6,954 nucleotides of DNA, from contig JAITHO010000162.1 of assembly GCA_031279915.1 (NCBI GenBank), forward strand, positions 1-6,954, in the 5' to 3' direction. The position numbers were made by a program, and so were the translations under genes. The notes beneath the pieces were generated by a model, which saw only the letters and a program-made list of their open reading frames with translations, searched no databases and was not told where the DNA came from. This DNA is from Tannerellaceae bacterium. GTDB lineage: Bacteria; Bacteroidota; Bacteroidia; Bacteroidales; Tannerellaceae. Positions 1 to 4,829 of this stretch are shown here, piece by piece. The first letter of the stretch is position 1; each line of letters opens with the position of its first letter.

Positions 1-501
1 CGAGCAGTTAAGTTCAGTCAGAGTTCCCGGTAGCGGATCTGGAAGTGCAGTCAGCCCTGTATTGGAGCAGTCAAGCGCTACCAAAGTTCCCGGCAACGGA
101 TTTTGCAGTGCGGTCAGCGTGTTGCCAGAGCAGTTAAGATCTGTCAGGCCACCCGGCAGCGTAGGCAGCCCGCCCAGCGAGTTGCCGGAGCAGTCAAGCA
201 CTTCCAGGGTTGAGGGCAGCGGAGGCAGTCCGGCTAGCGTGTTGTTGGAGCAATTCAACGCTGTCAAGTTCGACAGCGTAGGCAGCGCGGTCAGCGAGTT
301 GCCGGAGCAGTCAAGCACTTCCAGTGTCGACGGTAGTGTAGGCAGTCCGGGAAGCGAGTTGCCCGAGCAGTTAAGCTCTGTCAGGTTCGTCAGCACAGGC
401 AGAGCTGTCAGCGAGTTGTCCGAGCAGTTAAGCACTTCCAGGGTACTCGGTAGCGCAGACAGCAAAGGCAGTGAGTTGCCCGAGCAATCAAGCTCCTTCA
501 A
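1..501 (-). repeat. LRR-coding tandem repeat, about 57-63 bp units
   Basis: These bases encode LRR residues 101-267. Units start at residues 101, 121, 140, 160, 179, 199, 219, 240 and 261. Two unit types alternate in the first part: a 20-residue type ending LPST and a 19-residue type ending TN or SN. This makes a higher-order repeat of about 39 residues (117 bp). The last units drift to 20-21 residues ending PGG or PGT. DNA similarity between units is high, which favours copy-number change by recombination or slippage. Confidence 0.85.
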
Positions 502-801
502 AGCAGAAAGGCCCGAAACAGTCAGCCCTGGGGCCGGGGTAGTCACAAGACCTGACACATCCAGCTTCTCTATTTGCTGGGGCGAACTAGCGTTCCATGT
601 TACGACCCAATCGAAGCCAGGAGCTCCACCAGAAGAAGGTGTCCAGCTAAGTCCATTAGCGCTAATCATTGCATCAATAACAGCAAGGTCAGCAGCGCTG
701 TACTGCGCCATCGCCTGAGGGGCGAAGGCCATAAAAGCAAAAGTAAGGAGGGCGATGAGCCACTTGCAAGTTAGTTTAGTAGCAATTTTTCTCATTTGCA
801 T
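1..801 (-). CDS. Secreted leucine-rich-repeat protein, N-terminal part (runs off left edge)
   Basis: The reading frame is open from ATG 801 to base 1 with no stop, giving 267 residues of a longer protein. Residues 1-32 look like a signal peptide: basic start (MQMRK), hydrophobic LIALLTFAFMAFA, then likely cleavage after AMA before QYSAADLAV. Residues 33-100 form the N-terminal cap (SAADLAVIDAMI, then a Trp-rich stretch and QQIEKLDVSGL). From residue 101 there are eight complete 19-21-residue LRR units and the start of a ninth, consensus LxxLxCSxNxLxxLPxLPxx, with Cys at the third core position of every unit. The short LP-rich unit resembles the YopM/IpaH style of bacterial LRR; function in this family is usually surface binding, and no ligand can be inferred. 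ATG 795 (MRKIATK) is an equally good start; no Shine-Dalgarno is visible, as is common in Bacteroidota. The C-terminus, and any sorting or anchor domain, lies outside the window. Confidence 0.88.
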   Translation of the reverse strand, partial: MQMRKIATKLTCKWLIALLTFAFMAFAPQAMAQYSAADLAVIDAMISANGLSWTPSSGGAPGFDWVVTWNASSPQQIEKLDVSGLVTTPAPGLTVSGLSALKELDCSGNSLPLLSALPSTLEVLNCSDNSLTALPVLTNLTELNCSGNSLPGLPTLPSTLEVLDCSGNSLTALPTLSNLTALNCSNNTLAGLPPLPSTLEVLDCSGNSLGGLPTLPGGLTDLNCSGNTLTALQNPLPGTLVALDCSNTGLTALPDPLPGTLTELNCS

Positions 802-1169
802 TTAATTAATATTAAAAAGTTATACATCAAAAAAAAATAATAGACAGTATTAAGAGTCCTCTTCCAAGATTGTGTAGAGACGCAAGATTTTGCGTCTCTA
901 CGGCGGCGACGCTGCACGATCGTGATTGCGGTTGCGTTTGTAGAGACGCAATGCATTGCGTCTCTACGGTTGCGGCGCATAGCGATCGTGATTGCGTTTG
1001 CGGGGGGTTGTAGAGACCCCAAATTGAGCGTCTGTACGGTGGCGCCGCAGTGCGATTGCGTTTGCGTTTGCGTTTGTAGAGACGCGATTAATCGCGTCTG
1101 TACGGTGTTGGCACATCGCGGTCGTGATTGCATTTGCGGTTGTGTTTCCATTTACGGGGTGGACATTTG
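802..1169. other. Intergenic region filled by the palindrome array
   Basis: There is no credible gene here. The right part is the palindrome array; 802-873 is an AT-rich leader of the LRR gene. On the minus strand it holds a nine-T run (830-838) and a weak -7-like TAACTTTT (822-815) with no matching -33 element. Open frames over the array translate to low-complexity repeats that simply mirror its units. Confidence 0.7.
874..1103. repeat. Array of four 28-bp palindromes with conserved spacers
   Basis: Copies lie at 874-901, 940-967, 1010-1037 and 1076-1103, at spacings of 66, 70 and 66 bp. Copy 1 has 12-base arms GTAGAGACGCAA and TTGCGTCTCTAC around GATT. Copy 2 is a perfect 28-bp palindrome centred on ATGCAT. 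Copy 4 has the centre GATTAATC and one arm mismatch (TCTGTAC for TCTCTAC). Copy 3 is degenerate in its left arm and centre. The 38-42-bp spacers are also related: they begin GG and share a GATCGTGATTGCG-like core followed by TTGCGT hexamers. A fourth, palindrome-less spacer continues to about 1141. The form is that of a REP-like or MITE-like dispersed intergenic palindrome. It fills the gap between two same-strand genes, so the hairpins could affect mRNA stability or read-through; no T-tract follows them. Confidence 0.85.
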
Positions 1170-2090
1170 TCATTCCCCGGCTGCCGGCGGGTTCAGATCG
1201 TCGGGGTTGATAGCCGGAGGGACGGCTACGGGATTCTGATTTGGGGTTTCCGGGGCTGGTGGATTTGTTGCGTCGGGAGCTTGAGGAGGGGTTTCGGGAG
1301 CCGGAGGGTTGGTAGCGTCCGGAGCCTGAGTCTCCTCATCCTTCTTCTCATCTTCCTTCTTAGAGGAGCCAACGCCAAGGCGGCGATTTGCGATTGTTGT
1401 AAACTGATCGGTGGTTGAATTGACAACGTTAATGGATTCGTCGAGTGATTGAACCTCGTCAGGATCAACCGCACTGAGGCGGAGGCCAAGGAGAATTTTG
1501 CACAGAAGATCAAATTCATCAGTCAGCTTGTTGCGCCATTGAAGGCTATTTCCGCTCTGTTTGTGAGCGTATTTGCTTTCGAAACGGGTTTCGTAAAGAG
1601 CCTGGAAGTTGAGGTTAATCTGCTTCAGAGCTGCAAGATTTTCGGTTTGACCTAAGCGGGCAATGCGGGTGACATTCTCCGGCTTCTCAAAATCCTGAAC
1701 CATATTCACAACCTTAGCCATTTCGCCCTCATAATCCGTTTGAGGCGTGCCGGCAAAGTTTTTCACTATCGGAAGCAGTCCCTCGCCCGCCGCCTTAATC
1801 TCAGCCACCGGCGAATACTTGGCTGCGTCGCGAATGGCATGGTCAATCACGAAAAACGCCCCCTTCCGTTCGCCGTCCAAACTTACCAGCTGCGCCGTTT
1901 CCGGAGCCTCCAGCATAAACTTAAAGCTACCGTCGTAGCCCACGAAGGCCACAACGTACTTATCATACTGCGGTTTCACCCGCGGCAGTCCCTGCATCTT
2001 CTGCGCCAACCTCTCCGACACGGATTTATGGTACGCATAGTACTCAGCGTGCGTCAAACGATGCAAGGTTTTCAAATAATGTTTAATCAT
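1170..2090 (-). CDS. DUF6261-like protein with proline-rich repetitive tail
   Basis: The protein is 306 residues, from ATG 2090 to TGA 1170. Residues 1-240 have the layout I associate with DUF6261, a Bacteroidota-restricted family of unknown function: a start of the type LHRLTHAEYYAYHKSV, then mostly helical sequence with a conserved N..F..LY.TR..E segment (NLNFQALYETRFESKY) and a helical C-terminal part. No signal peptide, membrane segment or catalytic motif is visible, so it is probably cytoplasmic. Residues 242-306 differ: a charged linker (SSKKEDEKKDEE), two 15-residue copies of QAPDATNPPAPETP(P/N), then PVAVPPAINPDDLNPPAAGE. This tail is low-complexity and probably disordered. No Shine-Dalgarno is seen. 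The family call is from recognised sequence layout, not a search, and no function is claimed. Palindromic arrays lie on both sides of the gene. Confidence 0.8.
   Translation of the reverse strand: MIKHYLKTLHRLTHAEYYAYHKSVSERLAQKMQGLPRVKPQYDKYVVAFVGYDGSFKFMLEAPETAQLVSLDGERKGAFFVIDHAIRDAAKYSPVAEIKAAGEGLLPIVKNFAGTPQTDYEGEMAKVVNMVQDFEKPENVTRIARLGQTENLAALKQINLNFQALYETRFESKYAHKQSGNSLQWRNKLTDEFDLLCKILLGLRLSAVDPDEVQSLDESINVVNSTTDQFTTIANRRLGVGSSKKEDEKKDEETQAPDATNPPAPETPPQAPDATNPPAPETPNQNPVAVPPAINPDDLNPPAAGE
1239..1328 (-). repeat. 45-bp in-frame tandem duplication in the DUF6261-like gene
   Basis: Two adjacent 45-bp units, 1284-1328 and 1239-1283, encode QAPDATNPPAPETPP and QAPDATNPPAPETPN (residues 255-269 and 270-284). 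The peptides are nearly identical, while several codons differ at third positions (for example CAG/CAA, CCG/CCC, AAC/AAT). This suggests either an old duplication or selection for the peptide. Confidence 0.85.
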
Positions 2091-2124
2091 CTTGTGGATT
2101 GCTAAAGCATTGATTAATAATTAT

Positions 2125-2142
2125 TCCAAGATCGAACTTGGA
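2125..2142. promoter_or_regulatory. Inverted repeat upstream of the DUF6261-like gene (possible operator)
   Basis: TCCAAG (2125-2130) and CTTGGA (2137-2142) form 6-bp arms around ATCGAA. It lies 35 bp upstream of the start codon at 2090, a plausible place for a repressor site or a 5'-UTR hairpin. No clear TAnnTTTG box is seen nearby, so the promoter itself is not located. The arms are short and could be chance. Confidence 0.25.
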
Positions 2143-2223
2143 TATCTCGCACAGCCGCTTTCATTCCGGCCTGATAATAGTTTTTGCCCCTGCAGCAAGC
2201 TTTTTGGAGCAAATTCAGACATC

Positions 2224-2530
2224 GTCCACTTTGCGGACGGCGTCCCACGCAAGTCGAGGAAGCCATCCACTTTGTGGATAACGTCACAGAGCAAGTCGAG
2301 GAAGCCGTCCACTTTGTGGATAACGCCCCACGCAAGTCGGGGAAGCCATCCACTTTGTGGACGACCTCCCCGAGCAAGTCTATGAAGCCATCCACTTTGT
2401 GGATAGCGTCCCCGACCAAGTTAACGGAGCCGTCCACTTTGTGGATAGCGTCCCCGACCAAATTAATGGAGCCGTCCACTTTGTGGATAGCATCCTTGAC
2501 TAAGTTAACGGAGCCATCCACTTTGTGGAC
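2224..2530. repeat. Eight-copy 41/42-bp tandem array with palindromic core
   Basis: Units start at 2224, 2265, 2307, 2348, 2390, 2432, 2474 and 2516, giving lengths 41, 42, 41, 42, 42, 42, 42 and a terminal partial copy. The invariant core is RTCCACTTTGTGGAY (first copy GCGGA), a 5-6-bp inverted repeat around TTT. Linkers are 26-27 bp, ending in GAAGCC or GGAGCC. Two linker families exist: the first four units (GCAAGTCGAGGAAGCC type, arranged as two 41+42 dimers) and the last three (CCAAGTTAACGGAGCC type). On the minus strand units 2 and 3 contain perfect TTATCCACA (2273-2281, 2315-2323) and units 5-7 contain CTATCCACA (2398-2406, 2440-2448, 2482-2490). Transcripts of either strand would carry a regular ladder of small hairpins. 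The 42-bp units are open in 14-residue periods on both strands, and the two 41-bp units break the frame. Confidence 0.92.
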
Positions 2531-2535
2531 GGCGC

Positions 2536-2569
2536 AAAAAAGAGCCCTCCGAAATGTATCCGGAAGGCT
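2536..2569 (-). terminator. Intrinsic terminator, leftward
   Basis: Read on the minus strand, AGCCTTCCG (2569-2561) pairs with CGGAGGGCT (2551-2543) with one mismatch (8 of 9), around a 9-base loop. It is followed after one C by six Ts (2541-2536). It sits just before the 41/42-bp array in the leftward direction, so it would stop transcripts arriving from about 2570-2800 before they enter the array. Confidence 0.6.
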
Positions 2570-2613
2570 GAAGTATTGGATAGGAGAAAAATTAACGAAA
2601 AAGCGCGAATCTT

Positions 2614-2715
2614 CTACATATTTCGCGGGGGGGTAAATCGCATGGCACTAATCGTTAATTCCGTAGAAGCGGAGCTAACTCTTTCAAATTTCAGTATTGT
2701 TTCTAAGTCTCGCAT
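2614..2715 (-). CDS. Possible 33-residue ORF of unknown function
   Basis: From ATG 2715 to TAG 2614 the frame encodes a 33-residue peptide starting MRDLETILKFERV and ending AMRFTPPRNM. I do not recognise it. No signal peptide or membrane segment is visible. Support comes only from context: a -7-like box about 28 bases upstream and an intrinsic terminator 45 bases downstream, which together outline a short transcription unit of about 200 nt. The frame also stays open upstream to 2805, but starts there would lie upstream of the putative promoter. The plus strand is open over the same bases, so coding is far from certain. A non-coding small RNA is an equally good reading. Confidence 0.22.
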   Translation of the reverse strand: MRDLETILKFERVSSASTELTISAMRFTPPRNM

Positions 2716-2742
2716 GTTTATGTGTCGAACTGTTAATGGCCG

Positions 2743-2750
2743 CAAATATA
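2743..2750 (-). promoter_or_regulatory. Candidate leftward Bacteroides-type -7 box
   Basis: The minus strand reads TATATTTG, a full match to TAnnTTTG. Upstream, TTTA lies 18 bases away where the -33 TTTG is expected, a 3-of-4 match at slightly short spacing. Initiation would fall near 2736 and the transcript would end at the terminator at 2536. The local AT-richness raises the chance of a random match. Confidence 0.33.
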
Positions 2751-2818
2751 ATTGATGTTTGTAATGCATAAAGTATTTGAGATTTTTTTTCGAATAATTA
2801 ACCAATTATATAGCCTAA
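2743..2818. other. AT-rich segment
   Basis: This stretch is strongly AT-rich, with an eight-T run (2783-2790), AATAATTAACCAATTATATA, and a loose inverted pair CAAATA (2743-2748) / TATTTG (2774-2779). It lies about 210 bp right of the DnaA-box-like array. It may be only an intergenic promoter region; an easily melted element is conceivable. Confidence 0.4.
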
Positions 2819-3301
2819 GGAAGTTCTCCCCTCGTGCCGCGTTGCAATCGGAGGGTCGATAGCCGAATATAGGTCGCGACCCATTTCCGCCCGGATTTTT
2901 CACTGCGGGAAAGCCTGTCAGATAGGATTGCCGCTGAAATCATAGTCGTAACTCTCATTCATTTTGATTTGATTTTTTAGGGTTAATATTCGCTATATAT
3001 TTTAGGGAAAATGTTCTTATGCTTCTTCAGGACACTTGCATTCTGCATATAGAGTAAAATATAAGGGAGGAATGTTTCCGTAGAGCCGGAAGCGCTTACT
3101 TTAAATTGGGAATATGAGAGAAAAATTATACATGTCCGTTCTTTATATTTTTATGTTGTCGCAAATAGTGGAATGTTTTTAAATGGAGAAAGTTTTTGCG
3201 AGGCAAAAGGCTCTGAAATAAGAGAGCAACTTGAGCCCTTCCTCTTCGACTAAGGCCGCCTGGTTCTGTCTTTTCTATCTCTCGTTCTATCGGAAAAGCC
3301 T
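2819..3301. other. Intergenic stretch without recognisable gene
   Basis: I find no convincing gene, tRNA or known riboswitch here. Noted items are a perfect 10-bp palindrome GGTCGCGACC (2872-2881), a longer inverted pair GGGTCG (2853-2858) / CGACCC (2877-2882), and two tiny ORFs: 14 codons on minus from ATG 2962 (MNESYDYDFSGNPI) and 22 codons on plus from ATG 3114, the latter hydrophobic (LYMSVLYIFMLSQIV). Neither has a ribosome-binding site or recognisable family. The stretch may hold the remains of degraded genes. Confidence 0.5.
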
Positions 3302-3309
3302 TACATTTG
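3302..3309 (+). promoter_or_regulatory. Bacteroides-type -7 box for the Wzi-family gene
   Basis: TACATTTG is a full match to the Bacteroidota -7 consensus TAnnTTTG. It lies 27 bases before ATG 3337, which predicts a 5' UTR of about 20 nt. No clear TTTG occurs 19-21 bases further upstream, so the -33 element is weak. The in-frame TTG at 3307 is part of this box, which argues against it as a start codon. Confidence 0.55.
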
Positions 3310-3336
3310 CTGAGATTCATTATATATAACAGAAAA

Positions 3337-4806
3337 ATGCAAGTCAAACATATTATTATAGCCACCCTCGCAATGTTCGCAAGCCTGGCTGCGGCGCAAA
3401 CAGAGAATAGCGACGGATTCGCCTGGCGAACCGAAATGACAGCCATAATTTCAACTGATGACACTCCTTTTTGGATGGCCAGCAATCGCTATGGGCTGGC
3501 TCCTTTGGATGCGCCTGGCGGATATGCAAGCGCCGGAGCTCTTTACCGCGGATCGTTCTTGAGCGGATGGCGATGGGAGGCGGGGCTCGACCTGGCTGTG
3601 GCGGCTCCTCGGTATCGCAATGCTTTTGTGCGGCAGGCGTACGGCGAATTGGGATACAGGAGCCTGAAGCTCATCGTCGGCAGCAAGGAGCAATATACGT
3701 CGCTTTGGGATCGGGAGCTGAGTTCGGGCGATATGGTACGTTCGGCCAATGCGAGGCCGATGCCGGAGGTGATGCTGAGCATTCCGGATTATTCGCCGTT
3801 TTGGTTGGCCGGGAGGTGGGTGCAGTTGCGGGGGAGCTTCTCCGTTGGCCGATCGTTTGACACCGACTATCTGAGGCATTTTACCCAAGAGAGGCAAACG
3901 TACGTTAGGGATGTTCTGTGGCATTACAAGTCGCTGCACTTCCGTTTGAAGGATTCAGAGGGCGGCTTCCCGCTTTCGCTCGAATTTGGATTGCAGCATG
4001 GAGCCCAATGGGGAGGAGTGTCGACTGACCCTAAGATAGGCGCTCAACCAAGATCGATTGGCGATTTCTTGCGAGTGGCGGCGGGAATGGCCGGCGACGA
4101 TAATGCAACCCTATCCGACCAGATTAATGTTCTGGGGAATCAATATGGCTCGTATGATTTCCGTTTGTCGTATAATGCATCCTGCGGCTTGGGCATCGGG
4201 GCCTATCATCAGCGATATTTTGAGGATAAATCGGGAACAGAGTTCCTGAACGGAATGGACGGACTATGGGGGCTGCAGCTTGACTTGCCTCCCTCCCTGC
4301 GATGGATCCGCAAAATAGTTTTCGAGATACTCGAAACGCGAAACCAAACGGGCCCCTTCCACTTCATAGAGTTCGATCACGAGAAACATCCGGGTCGTGG
4401 AGGCGGGGCCGACAATTACTATAATAACGGCGAATACGTAACAGGCCTATCCTACTTTAATCGCTCGATAGGCTCGCCGCTGCTTACTTCTCCGGAATAT
4501 AATGCCGACGGCAAGCTAGGATTTCCGGATACGCGAACGCATCACCTCCACTTCGGCATAGCCGGTCAATTGCTTCCGGAGCTTACTTTCCGGGCCTTGT
4601 TTACGGTGATGAAAACTTGGGGAACGCATTACAGGCCTTATCTGAATACTAAGAAAGGAATGTCGGGCATGGGAGAATTATCGTACAGCCCTGCCTTCTT
4701 GCCCGGCTGGACACTAACCGGAACCATTGCGGCCGACCGCGGCGATTATCTACGCAAAAAGGGTATAGGGGCGTCGATAGGCATCGCTCGTAATTTAGCG
4801 AAGTAA
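3337..4806 (+). CDS. Wzi-family outer-membrane protein (capsule assembly Wzi-like)
   Basis: The protein has 489 residues, the usual size for Bacteroidota members of the Caps_assemb_Wzi family. A signal peptide is clear: MQVKH, hydrophobic IIIATLAMFASLAAA, likely cleavage near residue 20 before QTEN. The mature N-terminus has the family-typical TPFWMASNRYGLAPLD (43-58). The most diagnostic segment is SGDMVRSANARPMPEV (129-144), followed by IPDYSPF and alternating amphipathic strands to the C-terminal IGASIGIARNLAK, consistent with an outer-membrane beta barrel. In Escherichia coli, Wzi is a lectin-like barrel that helps attach group 1 capsule at the surface. Bacteroidota homologues share the fold but their polysaccharide partner is mostly unknown. 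No glycosyltransferase or polysaccharide export gene is nearby. ATG 3337 is chosen because it begins the signal peptide and lies just downstream of a perfect -7 box; the frame extends to TTG 3307 but that codon is inside the box. Confidence 0.87.
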   Translation: MQVKHIIIATLAMFASLAAAQTENSDGFAWRTEMTAIISTDDTPFWMASNRYGLAPLDAPGGYASAGALYRGSFLSGWRWEAGLDLAVAAPRYRNAFVRQAYGELGYRSLKLIVGSKEQYTSLWDRELSSGDMVRSANARPMPEVMLSIPDYSPFWLAGRWVQLRGSFSVGRSFDTDYLRHFTQERQTYVRDVLWHYKSLHFRLKDSEGGFPLSLEFGLQHGAQWGGVSTDPKIGAQPRSIGDFLRVAAGMAGDDNATLSDQINVLGNQYGSYDFRLSYNASCGLGIGAYHQRYFEDKSGTEFLNGMDGLWGLQLDLPPSLRWIRKIVFEILETRNQTGPFHFIEFDHEKHPGRGGGADNYYNNGEYVTGLSYFNRSIGSPLLTSPEYNADGKLGFPDTRTHHLHFGIAGQLLPELTFRALFTVMKTWGTHYRPYLNTKKGMSGMGELSYSPAFLPGWTLTGTIAADRGDYLRKKGIGASIGIARNLAK

Positions 4807-4810
4807 TCGC

Positions 4811-4829
4811 AGCTTAATCCCTATAAGCT
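4811..4829. terminator. Weak hairpin at the convergent gene ends
   Basis: AGCTTA (4811-4816) and TAAGCT (4824-4829) form a 6-bp stem with a 7-base loop, straddling the stop codon of the acyltransferase just past the Wzi stop. The genes converge with a 7-bp gap, so a bidirectional terminator is expected about here, but the stem is AT-rich and no T-tract follows on either strand. Confidence 0.22.

Noticed and set aside
62..718. 218-residue plus-strand ORF
   Set aside because: It is antisense to the LRR gene. Its Ser/Glu-rich repeats are the complement of LRR codons, while the minus frame has a signal peptide and LRR consensus.
792..1239. ORFs of 69-119 residues on both strands across the palindrome array
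   Set aside because: Their sequences (for example TDAINRVSTNANANAI) mirror the palindrome and TTGCGT spacers, exist on both strands, and match no family.
2224..2530. CRISPR array
   Set aside because: The repeated core is only 15 bp and the 26-27-bp intervals are themselves similar to one another. CRISPR spacers would be unrelated. No cas gene is present.
2092..2636. ORFs of 63-150 residues across the 41/42-bp array
   Set aside because: They are open on both strands and shift frame at the two 41-bp units. None has a convincing start or a non-repetitive domain, so they are treated as array-derived rather than as genes.
2091..2820. Main chromosomal replication origin
   Set aside because: DnaA-box-like sites and an AT-rich stretch are present, but there is no dnaA, dnaN, gidA or similar gene. 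The boxes arise from an internal repeat unit, so only a weaker DnaA-binding hypothesis is kept.
2918..2962. 14-residue minus-strand ORF MNESYDYDFSGNPI
   Set aside because: It has a superficial RHS-like look (YDYDxxGN), but it is too short, lacks a ribosome-binding site and has no neighbouring RHS sequence.
3114..3182. 22-residue hydrophobic plus-strand ORF
   Set aside because: It could be a small membrane peptide, but no promoter or ribosome-binding site supports it and AT-rich sequence gives such frames by chance.
3126..3485. 119-residue minus-strand ORF
   Set aside because: It overlaps the start, promoter and signal-peptide region of the Wzi-family gene and shows no family features.
3451..3939. 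Minus-strand ORF of 162 residues and a plus-strand shadow of 129 residues inside the Wzi-family gene
   Set aside because: Pro/Arg-rich composition typical of antisense or shifted frames in a GC-richer gene. The Wzi frame has clear family motifs over the same bases.
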